Positions 1-11,053 of a stretch of DNA of 64,000 bases are shown in pieces. Below the pieces are notes generated by a model, which ran no database searches, had not been told where the DNA came from, and was given only the letters and a program-made list of their open reading frames with translations. The DNA is from Conoideocrella luteorostrata (taxonomy: Eukaryota > Ascomycota > Sordariomycetes > Hypocreales > Clavicipitaceae). Each line of letters opens with the position of its first letter. The first letter of the stretch is position 1. The position numbers and the translations under genes were made by a program. The DNA lies in contig JASWJB010000090.1 of assembly GCA_032433595.1 (NCBI GenBank), positions 62,001-126,000 of the forward strand. Direction: 5' to 3'.

Positions 1-1123
1 CGTTTTTCGCGTTGTGAATAAATATTGTCTTTTTCCTAAAGGCCCCACTGCAAATATAAATCTGTTCATGTCTAATTATACCACAGACCAGTACACTGAG
101 GGTCCAAGTAAATGGGGTATTGGTTTTGCATTATCTAGACACAAATCCGTTTAATCCATCACATTATTATTTTAGCATGTAAATGCACGGACTATGAGAT
201 ACAGCTATCTAATGCAAAATATAGGTCCACCATTATGCTAAATTTTTCCGGCTACATCCGTTTCGAGAAGAAGTTAACGCCTTGTCACCGAACATTCAAC
301 GCGCGAGACAGAATTATCCCACAAAGTGAAAGTGTAGATTCTGATACGAGAAATCCACTCAACGGGCAATTCCGTATGGAAATTCAGTCAGCGCCACAAT
401 ATCGTAAGATTCAACATCGTACGATAGGAACAACGGCCACGATCCAATGCCCTCAAATCAGGAGCCAGAATCCAACAATAAGAAGGAGCCTAATTGCTCG
501 TCAGTTAAATAGAAATACAGAGACAAGTTCACCGACCAGATTGACTGCAGATGCTCGATTCGTGACACAATCTATCGCCTCCACTTGTACCGAGTAGCTG
601 CTGTGGGAACCAATAGGGGCGGTGAGGTACGTATCTATAATTAATACATGAACGTCACGGAGCGCGTACGGAGCATACGCTTGCGAATTGCCCTAACCAA
701 AAAAACACACTCAACGTCCCCTGCAGTCTGGAAGGGTTTACCAGCACCCAGCGCCTTGTGAATAAAGAAATTTTCGGCCGTCTGGTTGTAAATGCGCTTC
801 ACGAAAAACATTGTGTCAGTTATCACGGTGTGGGTCGTCGCTATGAAATGATTGGCCACGGTCAAAGTACTCCGTATTGGTGCTATTTATCCCTTATCAG
901 CGACTTATCACGGCGTTTCTTATCTGTGGGCCAAGAAAATGTCACTTGCTCCAATCATGGGTGGCATTGATTGAGCAACCATTTTCCCAAGGACGGTCGC
1001 CCGCAATATAAAATTTATACATTCCCGCACAAGCTAACGCAAGTCATTTGTGGTCATTTGTTAACTACACATTATTCGCCATTCTTTTTGCATCTATTCA
1101 TCAACCTTAAACATATTCCCAAT
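1..1123. other. Intergenic, no supported gene
   Basis: The region is AT-rich. Open frames at 235-597 (+) and 641-865 (-) show no family resemblance, no splice pattern and no supporting context. The last 100 bases before 1124 are the likely promoter and leader of the downstream dioxygenase; the sequence just before the start codon is CT- and A-rich, as in many fungal leaders. A TACTCCGTA motif that recurs elsewhere in this window lies at 868-876. Confidence 0.5.
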
Positions 1124-2401
1124 ATGATACTAGCAACTGTGCAACCCTTCCAAAAGTCCGCAGGCTCTGATGTCAACTTTGGCGCGACTGTCTCAAATGT
1201 TGACATTGAGGAGCTGTCCGGTAAGAATTGAACCCAAATGCCTCAGGGATGATGAATTTGGTGAAACCGCTATCATAGAGGGAGAATACCCGTAGAATCG
1301 GTAACCTCCTTTGGTAAGTCTTCGTTGCTCTGCACTGAACAGTGGGAGAACTGACCGGTAATCTCAGATGCCAACTTTTACATCTTGCAAAATGCCCTTT
1401 TTGAACACCAAGTTCTCGTCTTCCGAAACCAAGCGCACGTTTCGCCAAAGGCACAATTCGAGCTCACACAAAGGCTTGACCCAAAGGCTGCCGGTACCTA
1501 CGGTCACGGCACGTCCCTCAACGCGAAGCTCTCGGTCTTACATCCCGATCTCAAGACGATCCCACATCAGCCGCAGGTCCAAGTTATCGGCAACGGCTTC
1601 GTGGACGAGTTTGAGGGATTGAAGAATTTTCAACTTCGGCACCCTCACCATCGAACTTTCCACGCCACCGCAATTCCAGATGAGGATGATCTTGTTGCAA
1701 CTCGATTCTACAGGTGGCACATCGACGCTGCACTCTATGGTCTTGCTCCCCCGGTAGCTACCACATTGCTGGCAGTTCGTGTTCCCGGCGGCCGATCACA
1801 GGTCATTCGCTACGACGACGGCACTGGCGACGAGTTAACCGTCCCACTCGGTACAACGGTCTTTGCCTCTGGATACTCCATGTATGACATACTATCCGCC
1901 GAGGATAAGGAGTTCGTACGTACGACAAAGGTCGAATACGCGCCACACCCGTACATCTGGATGTCCAGCGCCAGGTCTCGCCCTGACGGACTTGGCCTAT
2001 ACTCGGAAGGCAAAGAGCTTCCTCCGTCCGACCTGCCACCAATCGAAGAAGACAAAATACAGATTCTTCCCATGTGCTGGGTCAATCCGGTCACAGGTCG
2101 TTTGGCCTTGCAAGTACACCCGTCTGCTGTTCGAAAACTGCACTTGAAAGACGGTACGGTCCTGGAGGACTTGGAGAAAGTGCGGGCTCTTATTCACAAG
2201 TTGCAGCGGCCGGGCATCAGCCCTAACATGGTCTACGCACATGACTGGGAAGAGGGCGATTTAGTACTTTTCCATAACCGTGGAGTGCTGCACTCGGTGG
2301 TCGGCGCATTTGCGGAGGACGAGGTGCGTATATTTAGGCAGTGCAATATTGCCGCCAGCCATTTCCCCGTCGGCCCTAGTGACCAGATCACTGCGGCTTG
2401 A
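1124..2401 (+). CDS. Fe(II)/alpha-ketoglutarate dioxygenase, xanthine dioxygenase-like
   Basis: Two exons, 1124-1220 and 1368-2401 (intron 1221-1367, GTAAGA to CTCAG), encode 376 residues of the TauD/TfdA fold. The splice joins an N-terminal segment ending NVDIEELSG to a segment reading LVFRNQ, the usual early TauD motif. Metal ligands are visible: WHID (His about 150, Asp about 152) and the distal His in NRGVLH (about 341). From memory these positions are within one residue of the iron ligands reported for Aspergillus XanA, and the WVNPVTGRLALQVHP stretch also fits that subfamily. The expected reaction is xanthine plus oxygen and alpha-ketoglutarate giving urate, succinate and CO2, in cytosolic purine breakdown. 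No other purine gene lies nearby. A sulfonate dioxygenase of the same fold is the main alternative. Confidence 0.82.
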
Positions 2402-2995
2402 TGCAATCAATTGCGAGTTTCTACGGTTTCAGTAATGACGATTAAGACATTGATGCGTCTTTTCTGGACCTGACTATTCTATTTAGTAGACGATAGTGCC
2501 AACTTAATTGAGGTTGCCTTCAATGCAATACCAAACAGTGCGTTCGCTATGATTCGTGAGACGATGAATGCTGAAACGAAACGACTTTTTTTGGGTTTGG
2601 CCATGGTAGAGCTGAATCCATCTAGATTTGACGTTCGGTGACATGAATCTATGTCAGCATTTTAGTTAGTTCGGCATCTGAGGCAATCATTGCAATACTT
2701 GATTGGTGTGCATGTGGTAAGTGAGGATGGGGTCTAGTTTTATTGATTCAGACATTGCAGTTCTCTATCTGGAAAAAGACCTCTTATCTGACCTGATTTA
2801 AATCACTAAATACTTAGAATATACAAGAAGATAGAAATATCAGGAATCTCTGGACCCTCATAGCTGAAATTGGCTGTGGTAACATCTATTTGCCATCCGT
2901 CGCGTCCTTGGCGAACACCATTCCAGATCCGTAATAGCCATTCGTGTCCGAGATAACCAAATTTCCTTAAGGTGATAAAATAATAGCTTTATTCT
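2402..2995. other. Intergenic between convergent genes
   Basis: About 590 bases separate the stop codons of the convergent dioxygenase and HsbA genes. I see only AT-rich sequence, presumably the 3' untranslated regions of both. No open frame or repeat is supported. Confidence 0.6.
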
Positions 2996-3820
2996 TTACT
3001 GGAATGGGTTGTTGGCCTTTGTTGGGCAAGACTTCTTCGTTGTGGTCACCGTCACAGGGGCCTTCTTGGTGCAGGTGGGTGTTGGTGTGCAATCCTTGGT
3101 GTCAATAGCGGTGACGGTGACGGTCGAAGCTGCAGGGCAAGTTTCACTGCCGCCTGGAGGGGCAGTTGTGCCGGGCAGCTCAGCGCTGGTAGTCGTGGGA
3201 GGAGGAGTACCAGGGGCGGTAGTAGGGGCGGTAGTAGGGGCGGTAGTAGGGGCAGCAGTAGGAGCAGAAGTAGTGCCGGGAGGAGGAGCACCAGTGTCCT
3301 TGCAGTTTGCCGGGCTGAAAGTATCCTGAGCCTCTTGAAGCGCCTTGAGAAGGCCGGCAACGATGCCCTGGGCGATGCCTTGGGCAGATTCCGGAACCTT
3401 GGAGACGACGGAGTTGATCAACTCCTTGGATGCTGAGTTGATTGCACTTGCCTGCTCGAAGGTCTTTCCGCAAAGTCCGTTCTGCGCAAGAGCATCCTTC
3501 TTTGCCTTCAAGTCCGCCAAGAGCGCATCGCCTTTGGCCTGAAGGTCCTTTGCAGGGTCTTGAAGGCCAAGTGCATCACCCAATGACAACGCACTGCTGG
3601 GGTCAACCTTGGCTTTTCCATCCTTCAAAGACTTGACAAGCGTGTCCGCGGCTGATACAACTGGGCCTGAGTCGCCGTTGAAGGCCTTGACAGCATTGTC
3701 CAGACTGACAATGTTATCGCCAGCGGTTGACATGGCCGTCTTGATGGTGGCGAGATCACGCTGGACCATAACAGCGCCGAAGGCGCTTGTCGCGAGGGTT
3801 GTGAGAGCAAGAAACTTCAT
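2996..3820 (-). CDS. Secreted HsbA-type (hydrophobic surface-binding protein A) protein with Thr/Pro tail
   Basis: A 274-residue single-exon protein. I start it at the ATG ending at 3820 because it opens directly into a signal peptide (MKFLALTTLATSAFGAVMV); an in-frame extension to 4024 is not signal-like and overlaps the promoter. Residues about 20-185 are an alanine-rich helical domain matching the HsbA family (cell wall galactomannoprotein, PF12296), with two cysteines. A Thr/Pro/Ala-rich spacer follows, with four PTTA units from a 12-bp minisatellite, then a cysteine- and threonine-rich C-terminus without a clear GPI signal. HsbA proteins are secreted and bind hydrophobic surfaces; a role on cuticle or plastic-like substrates is family knowledge. 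The spacer is probably O-mannosylated. Confidence 0.85.
   Translation of the reverse strand: MKFLALTTLATSAFGAVMVQRDLATIKTAMSTAGDNIVSLDNAVKAFNGDSGPVVSAADTLVKSLKDGKAKVDPSSALSLGDALGLQDPAKDLQAKGDALLADLKAKKDALAQNGLCGKTFEQASAINSASKELINSVVSKVPESAQGIAQGIVAGLLKALQEAQDTFSPANCKDTGAPPPGTTSAPTAAPTTAPTTAPTTAPGTPPPTTTSAELPGTTAPPGGSETCPAASTVTVTAIDTKDCTPTPTCTKKAPVTVTTTKKSCPTKANNPFQ
3213..3272. repeat. 12-bp minisatellite inside the HsbA tail
   Basis: Five adjacent 12-bp units: GGGGCGGTAGTA three times exactly, then two diverged units at 3249-3260 and 3261-3272. On the coding strand each exact unit gives Thr-Thr-Ala-Pro. The period is a multiple of three, so copy-number changes would lengthen or shorten the glycosylated spacer without breaking the frame. 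Confidence 0.9.
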
Positions 3821-3947
3821 TGTGATTTCTGATGACTTGAGAGGTAAGAGATTTTCACAAAGAGAGTTAATGTAGAGAGAGAAAGAGAAGATGGGGATGC
3901 TGATATCAAAGTGTTTCAATCGCAAATGTCCCGGGCTACAGCCAGCA

Positions 3948-3955
3948 TTATATAC
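3948..3955 (-). promoter_or_regulatory. Probable TATA box of the HsbA gene
   Basis: Read on the minus strand this is TATATAATG, about 130 bases upstream of the ATG. It is followed by a pyrimidine-rich leader with CTTTCTCTCTCT, a common arrangement in strongly expressed fungal genes. Confidence 0.5.
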
Positions 3956-3979
3956 ATCTCGCCTGTCATGAAAAATTTG

Positions 3980-6900
3980 CGCACATGCTTTTTGGACGCA
4001 TCTTCGATGAGAACTGCTCGGCAATGCTGAAGCATGGCTGGTATTAGAGACAAGGCTCTGAGGTCAACGAAAATAGCGCAACGCAGACTTGAGACGATTG
4101 TCATAGCCCCTGCACAATGGCGGGTTTCTCCACGTCGTGGCGCTAGGCAAGCGGTTTTGGATTGACGAGCCAGGATTGACGATCACAAAGGCACTGCCCG
4201 CAGTTCACTCTGGCGGGCTGTAAAATTAGGCTCGCCAAGGTTAGCGTGCCTACCCCGGGTGGGACGATGCTTTGACTCGTTTCATAGCGTCAGGTCAACG
4301 ACGCCACAGCGTGCGTATCCGTCAGCCTCTCTGCTTTGCGCACATACTCCAGCCCCAACGGTTAGAAGTGTTGTTAGCCTGTTCGCTTTGGTCCGGGGGC
4401 CGTGCTGGCTCGGTGATTGGCGCGCTGATGTATTGCTCTGGTTTGTGTTCAACAGTCTGACTTAGATTGGCAAGCCACGTCCCTAATTTCTCTAGACGCA
4501 TCTATGTGCGGGTGCTACTGTGGTCTAAGAGATCAAGGACTTGGTACAATCAGGATTTATTGCTGAGACGTGCGTGATTTTGACTGCGCTTCCGTGGTCG
4601 GCCGGACATTATCGTCTGTTGGGCGTCTTACTTTTCACTCTTCCTTGAAATTCGTCCATCGTGGACAGGGTTCCCCGCCGGCGCTGCCACGATTTGGGCT
4701 AGATTAAGTCGAACTCTGGTCTCCGACGATGACAATAAATTGGAGTAAGGCGCTACCCCACATCCACATGAAAGAAAAAGAGACATTTTCTCACCACAAC
4801 AAGACCTGACTCCTCGGCAACATTACCCCACGGACAACCCCAGATTCTTCAACCCACACTCGCTGTCCTCGTCGCGGAGCCCGGCCCATCGGGACACATC
4901 CCCATCTTGGTTATCCCCTGAGTGATTTCGAGAAATCTATATGTGGGCAGGAGTTGCGATTGGGCCGGTTGCATTGACGATGGGTCCGCTGATGGTGCCA
5001 TGCCCCTGAGCAAGGCGCAGGTTCGTACCTTAGCGTAGCGACTCCCGATAACTATTATCTACACAATGCGAGCATGTGGGCGTGACAATTGGACACCGCT
5101 TTCCCGCCACGGCCGCTTTACATAGTGTCCCCAATAAAAATATGTCATACATGTATAGGAATTCTGGTTCGAGACTCTTAATTACCTGTAGAGATGTTTT
5201 GGGGATACGAGCGATAGCCCCACCTGTGAAGACTGTCTGCGTCGTCTCGCCAGATTTACACTTCTTCGTCTGATTTGCTCAGCAAACAGCGACGGCTAGT
5301 CAGACGAAGAAGTAGGTGCTGAATTAAACTACACCCTTCATTTCATTCAGCAACATGCTTTCGATGGGGATTTCCATTTCATAATTCACTATATTTGCCG
5401 CCCCATGGCGAGTGACCTTGCATCAAGATGTATGCGTTCACGCTCGGACACCATCTAATGAGGCGGCACAGCAACTTTGCCTCCAAGGAAGTGCAAGTAC
5501 CAAATTGAGCTAGTTTGCGTTTGGTTTGAGTTCCGCCGAGAGAAGGTTTCCCCAATATTGGGCGCTATACGTCTCTAGGAAAGCAGCAGCTTGCGAGAAA
5601 TGGTTTTTCAGCTCGTATTGTTTCCATCCGTCTCCAATTCAGCTGCCAAAAACCAGTCTCTCTTCATGCTCCGACATCTAGTCACCCATAGCTGGCTCAT
5701 GCCACCAACTACAGGCAATTCAGATAGTGCCGAGGTTGCGGTGACATATTGACGGATGGGTCGGAAGCGCCACGCGTAAGCTGCCAAGGTTGGGGTTTTA
5801 GCACAGTGCAGAACTAGTGAGACTACCCGGCCCTCCCCATACCCAGCGGTTTTTTTTTTTTTTTGCCTCAGGTATGCCTGCAGAGCGTAATAGTAAGTCT
5901 GCCACTCTGGTAGAATTTGAAGAAGCGACATCGGCTTCGAAAAAGGCCCAAGGAGCGGCGGGGTCTTGGATGGGAGCTGATCAGAGCAGGGCTGTGGTCG
6001 ACGTCCGCTGACTGGATCCAGGCCGATTCAAACTTAATCTGATTTGCTACTGAAGCTTCTTGGTTCCCAAGCATGATTCTAAAATCACTATAAACTTTTA
6101 CCGGGATTCAGCGTACAGGTTTTGAAGATAATTATTGATTGGATTGAGTTCATTGACGGCTTGAGGTTACGAGATGACTGCACTGACAACCCATCTGCTC
6201 TTGGTCTAGGATGCTCGTGGCACTTCGGAAAATTGATCCGGATCGGCCGGCGATCTTGGATCACATGGCATAAAGATCGCGGGTCCAGGAGGCAGCGACA
6301 CGGAGATCAGCCCTCAGCGGGAAGACATTGTTCTATTTCCATAGCTAGAGATCGGTACTGGACGTCGTGCAACTCATTTATCCGGGAGCTGATACCGGGA
6401 TTAATGGCGATTAGGAAATCACAGGAATTAATGGCTCAGCACAAGGGTTAGGTAACAATGTTCGCCGTTCCTGCGCCACTGAAGGCGCTGTGCAGAGCCC
6501 TGAGGAAGGCGTTGTGGCAGTCTAGATTAGTCAAAGCGCGTGCGAAGTCAATCCCGAAATACTTTGAAGGCTCGCCGAGCACTTTGCGGTAGTCTTCCAA
6601 TTGCGGTATTTTTGTTTAGTGCACTTTGACTATTTTTTAAGAAAGTTCGTTAGCTGCTTTGGCCGTCTTTAGTGGAGGTGATGGCAAGTTTTGTCTAACC
6701 GACTGGGGTTCGTACGCAAAGCGAACCGTGCACGTTTCATCGCTGCACGTCACGGCGGGTACGTCTTTTGCGCCAGCCGTTCAGGTGAGGTGACTCCGTG
6801 AGAGTATGGCGGATGGAGAATACAACATATAGCAATTCGTGATAAATTTCGCCGCCGTCTTTGACCACATTCTTTGACTGGCGCGCTGAAAAGATTGCGG

Positions 6901-7030
6901 CGAGTATCTATCGGTATTGCGGCGGACAAGGCTTGTAAGTCGTCTTCATGTTTGAATCTAGCTAATCATTAGAGCAGGTGGAAGAAACGTTGAACGTAAT
7001 TGAACGTCACGTTTAGTTTTGACGGAGTTC
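3980..7030. other. 3-kb stretch without a recognisable gene
   Basis: The longest open frames here (for example 5608-5931 minus, 109 codons at 6122-6451 plus) show no domain, signal peptide or splice pattern. Visible items are a 16-base T run near 5841-5860 and the hairpin at 5260-5313. The base mix is more balanced than in the repeat block downstream. Confidence 0.5.
5260..5313. repeat. 14-bp perfect inverted repeat with a nested hairpin
   Basis: The arm ACTTCTTCGTCTGA (5260-5273) is exactly complementary to 5300-5313. Between them TTTGCT (5274-5279) and AGCAAA (5281-5286) form a second stem with a one-base loop directly against the left arm. No gene touches it, so function is unknown. Confidence 0.75.
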
Positions 7031-7349
7031 GACCTTGTACTTCCTGCGAGAGTGCTGGTGACGAGTGAATGTCAGCTCCGAGTCAAAAGAGAAGCGGTAC
7101 AAGCTTAATGTTTCTCGGTTGGGCGGTCCCCTAGAGCGCTGTTCTTCTCACAATACTGTGTGGCGGTACATTAATGTCCGCTCCATGATCAAGTGCCTGC
7201 TGAACAAGCTCTATGGATCCCGATCTCCAGAAAGCTGATTCCTGAAAAACCGTTCCGGTAACTTTGTTTGCCGAAGCATTGACATATGAAACTGTACTAG
7301 AGTTGGATTTGTCTGTGCTCGCAGGCTGAGTCTGCCTAGATAATGTTGC
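7030..7349 (-). pseudogene. Ankyrin-repeat gene fragment, decayed
   Basis: Minus-strand reading gives recognisable ankyrin units: IELVQQALDHGADIN around 7150-7215, then after an in-frame stop a unit reading RNIKLV, LGADIH in shifted frames, and GRTP near 7040. Frameshifts and stops interrupt them, so no protein is expected. The fragment stops exactly at the left end of a solo LTR (7350), whose insertion split this locus. Ankyrin repeats of this type occur in long fungal NACHT- or phosphorylase-ankyrin proteins, but no other domain is left. Confidence 0.65.
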
Positions 7350-7546
7350 TGTTGGAACGCCGCCAAGCACAATAGGAAGCTGTTGGGACCGTCACGTGGT
7401 CACCTTCAAGCCACGATATTTATACGGCGATATCGTGCCTTCCACTATGACTTCTTTTCTTCTTCTTAGATAGACTTGACTATTATTGAATATATTGTAT
7501 TTGAAGCCGATGATCATGATCATTGCACAACCCTGTGCAACCCACA
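7350..7546 (+). mobile_element. Solo LTR, Ty1/copia-like family A
   Basis: 197 bases beginning TGTTGGAACG and ending CAACCCACA, flanked by the perfect 5-bp target duplication GTTGC (7345-7349 and 7547-7551). It contains a TATA-like ATATTTATAC and a CT-rich tract ending in TTAGATAG. Two relatives lie at 8898-9095 and 22370-22563 in opposite orientation. No internal retrotransposon sequence adjoins, so this is a recombination remnant (solo LTR). Confidence 0.92.
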
Positions 7547-7589
7547 GTTGCATGATCTGTCCCACAGCACAAATGCTGGATTGCAAGAA

Positions 7590-9357
7590 TTAAAGATGCA
7601 GCCACGGATCTTCAACCAGTTCTCTAGCCGTTGCTCTTTCCTCGGGAAACCAACATAACATCCGTCTTAAAAAGTTGATAAAACTGCTCAGTTCATCTGG
7701 GGCAATACAAGCTGGCGCTTCCTTACCCAATTGACGATGGAACGGAATTAATGAGTTGTGCAGAAAGTTGCCTGAGAACATTATTATTAACCATCTCATC
7801 CACCGACTATCGGAATCACTCACCATATTCATCAAAGAAAGGACCACCAAAATAGTCCGCCGCATTATTACACATTTTGCCTTTCGCATTCGGGATGTAT
7901 GGTTCCCAACACCAATGTTGCATGCCTCTTTGCCGCTGCAATAAGATATCAGGTACCGGGCCAACAAGTGAGATCATCTCTGCAATATGATATGAAGCGC
8001 TGTACTCTGTTATATTAAGAGCGTTCTCAGGCCGACCACGAAATAACTCCCGGTCTGCGAAGAGATCCCATAACTGCAAGACGTTAGATTATATACCAGA
8101 AAATTGGAGACTATTAAATTTACCATAACTCCCAAGTTCCAGATATCAGCGCTATATGTCCAGCCCGTTCCAAGTAACAACTCAGGGCATGGCAATGACT
8201 GGGCTGTATCGGATGGAGCAGGGACCCTCCAACGTCCCCTCTTTGAGCTAATCTAAAATCCGCGATTTTTAGGAACCACATATCTGATACATTCTTCTTG
8301 GAGATCGCCAAAATCATTGTGGGAGAGATAGATAGTATCGTCGCCAATATTCTTTCGGAGCATCGGGTTTGTACACTGACTTTCAACGAATTGCTCGATA
8401 ACCAAGCGATGCTCAAATGTCATAAGAATATTGTCTAACTTAAGATCTTAAGTTCGACAATTAATTACATCCCAGTAAGAACAATTTTTCGAAAGCTAAT
8501 TTACCGGTATGAATAATATGCCGATCGGTATGCAAGGAATCAAGAGCATGGAGGACTGCACGAATGGAAAGTTTACACAGCGGGAGTGTAGAAGAGATTA
8601 TCCTTTCCGCAGAAAGTCTCTGCTTAAAAAGCCATAATGGGTCTCTCATAGGCTCGAAGACTAGGCAAAGATGCGGCCCGTTGGGTGATTTAATAGTGAA
8701 ATGGTCCAGAGCCGTAACGAGCAAATCGTGGCCTCGATCGTTTTGGCTACCCGACGCGAGGTGCAAAGACATTTCTAATTCCTTCATAGCCTCATCATCA
8801 TTACGATTGTTCGTGTTGATCTTAATAGCAAAATATTTCTTTCCCCCAAACCAGGTCCTTTTAAAGCTGGGTCAGCCGCTAGATTGTCCTAGGATATTGT
8901 GGGTTGCACAGGGTTGCTGTGCAAGTGATCTAGATCAAATGCTTCAAAATTGAATATGTTCATGAGTTTCTGTTATCTAAGAAGAAGAAAAGAAGTCACG
9001 GTGGGAGGCACGATATCGTCGTATAAATATCGTGGCTAGAAGGTGACCACGTGACGAGCTCTGTGCTTCCTATTGTGCTTGGCGGCATTCCAACAGATAT
9101 GAAAGCCTACCACAAACCTGGGGTTCTTTGAGCAAGCCATACCGTTGATGACGATCCCCAGCCAATTTTGCTTTTAAAATGTATCGACCACCAATTGTAT
9201 CCCCAGGATTTGGATGGAAGAAATTTTGGCGCTTATAGCCCAGCATTCGCTCCTCATCAATTATTGTGTCGAATGGAAGAGCTTTAGGCAATGCAAGACT
9301 CCGGGTAGAACACTTGTGGCGTAGCAATGCACTGCCACGGAAGATAGACATTAGCAT
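7590..9357 (-). pseudogene. SRPK-like serine/threonine protein kinase, frameshifted, with an LTR inserted
   Basis: Minus-strand kinase of the fungal SRPK-like expansion. Most of the catalytic core is readable: RYILKAKL and the glycine loop (about 9160), FAIKIN with the ATP lysine (about 8825), HTDLKLDNILM (across an intron, about 8515-8420), APE-like PELLLGTGW with YSADIWNLGV (about 8190-8130), and the C-lobe end PEERATARELVEDPWL (about 7600). Introns of normal type separate these parts. Lesions: the glycine loop reads GWGSSSTVWLA only in a shifted frame (near 9160); one extra A in 8266-8270 before the activation segment; a missing base near 8181-8192; and DFG changed to DFR (8252-8254). A 198-bp solo LTR sits in what was probably intron 1. 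I expect no active kinase. Confidence 0.85.
8898..9095 (-). mobile_element. Solo LTR, copia-like family A, inside the kinase pseudogene
   Basis: 198 bases; read on the minus strand it starts TGTTGGAATGCCGCC and ends CCCACA. It is flanked by the perfect 5-bp duplication GATAT (8893-8897 and 9096-9100). It aligns along its length to the LTR at 7350-7546 in inverted orientation. With the LTR and one GATAT removed, the surrounding kinase sequence reads as a short GT-AG intron (GTTTGT to CCCAG), so the insertion alone may not have killed the gene. Confidence 0.93.
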
Positions 9358-10440
9358 TTGTAACAGTATCAGATTTCTTTCAGATGCGACCCCGCGGAAG
9401 TGAAACTGTAACAGGCTGCAGGTTCGTGTGTTAAGGGTGAGTGGTTGATGACTCGGTGAAAGACATTATGGATTCACGTGATTTCACGTTGGGTGGCGTC
9501 CAGCAACAGCTCAGACGCGCGCCAACCTCCATTTCAGCGTCTATGATCGACTCCCCGCTGCCCAGGTGACCTCTTGCCAACGGCTACGCAAAAGTTTGAG
9601 CTGCCCTATTGCTCTTTCCTCACCTCGATTTGGAAGCCACCATCTTTACTGCTACCTTTAAGTAATTTATTCGAATTCTACATACTTCAAAATATCACCT
9701 TCTTCAGCATGCGCCATAGCTTCAAGCGTGCGTAAATGGGTATTTAGAGGTTCCAGATACAATTGGGTCATCGAGGTATTTGATGAGGCCCTTCCTAAAA
9801 TAGGGGGAAGTTTTAGCAACAAGGCCTCAAAAGCAGTCGTACAGTACAGTGTTCGAAATTCTCACGTCATTGACTGACAGTTCTTATTAAAGCTTCTTGC
9901 AGTGGCAACGCACATGAGACGACAAATGGACGCGGAGAAGTTGTGGACCCTTTCCACGTCTCAGGAGCAGTCCTTACTGAGAAGGGCGGCCAACTGAACT
10001 CCTTCCACGCTTATCCTGACGGAAAGATTGTGTTTTCGAAAAAGAGATATAGTATAGTCCACTTACTCCTGGGTCTACGGCTCAGGCCGAGGGAAGTGAC
10101 AAATCGGCAATTGCAACAGGTCTCACATGAACATTGGACGAGGCTAGTCAGACTGCAGTTTTCTGGAATGGAGCTGGCTGGCAGAGTGGCCAGTGGTCTG
10201 GACGACATGGCAAGTGGGTTGCGTTTTACCACGGAGTTTGGTATGCGTGGCACTAACTTGCATCGATTTCCCATTTCCAATATCAAGCTGTACACTTGAT
10301 CAACGTGACCAAGAAGCGAGTATTTTCTATGATGTCCACAGCGGCTCGGATGCATTTTTAGACATTTTGGCTTCAAAGTCGCCAGTATGAAAGAACATAC
10401 CTAAAACAAGATACATTGCTGCCTTTCGTAAGAATTTATT
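9358..10440. other. Intergenic with an unassigned open frame
   Basis: A 118-codon plus-strand frame at 9943-10299 is open but matches no family I know and lacks a signal peptide or clear splice partners. The opposite strand is also open over 10011-10376, which weakens the case for either. I see no repeat here. Confidence 0.4.
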
Positions 10441-10810
10441 CCAAAGTACAATTTAACTCGCGCCTGGCCTAGACTCCTGACTTCCAGTCGCACCGGATAC
10501 AGATAAATCTAGTCTATCATATTGTATGTAGTCAATCGTGTTAATAATCATTTTATTGGAAACAACCTTCTCATCGTGCACAAGTTCTTCGCCGTTCTTC
10601 CTGTCGCACACTTCAAAGTGCGGTGTATACATCATCCCCGGCGGAAAATGTGTGTGTCATGTCAAATCATGAGGAGTGAGTGTCGCAAGCAAATTCCACA
10701 CCTAGACATGCGGAATGGAACTATCACCAGGTATAATTCGCTACCCGCGGAACGAAAGGCACATTTACAAATTGCCCGGCGTGAGGAGCATCAGGCACAA
10801 AGGCAATGAA
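10440..10810 (-). pseudogene. Possible gene remnant, function unknown
   Basis: The minus strand shows two coding-like stretches: one near 10800-10720 (reading DAPHAGQFVNVPFVPR) and one at 10640-10450 (reading FEVCDRKNGEELVHDEK). They are separated by stops and by no clean GT-AG intron. Composition and codon use look coding, but I cannot name the family. It may be a decayed two-exon gene or chance. Confidence 0.3.
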
Positions 10811-10965
10811 GAAAATCCTTAAAAACGGGTCCTAAGACAGTATAATGTAATATATCCACCAGATCCACATATATTTTGTACCGTGCATTGTCGCCGACTA
10901 AGTTAGTCGCGTTTCGTGGATCATACCCCGAGGTCAGCAGGGCTGTGAAACGCAGAGATACTCAC

Positions 10966-11048
10966 TGTCACACAAAAAATGGCGTAGCCAGAGGCCACTT
11001 TTCATGTGTAGTTATGACCCTTAAATAGGCTCATATTTTCCTGTGACA
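10966..11048 (-). mobile_element. 83-bp MITE-like element, copy 1
   Basis: Ends TGTCACA and TGTGACA are inverted, with AAAA/TTTT tracts following on each side, and the element is flanked by a perfect 5-bp duplication CTCAC (10961-10965 and 11049-11053). A copy about 90% identical lies at 19939-20019 in the opposite orientation. It is too short to code. The transposase family that moved it is not identifiable from the ends. Confidence 0.82.
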
Positions 11049-11053
11049 CTCAC

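Noticed and set aside
5163..5176. GGTTCGAGAC resembling a tRNA B box
   Set aside because: No A box or cloverleaf stems in the 60-70 bases upstream.
9943..10299. 118-codon plus-strand open frame as a gene
   Set aside because: No family resemblance, no signal peptide, no splice partner, and the opposite strand is open too.
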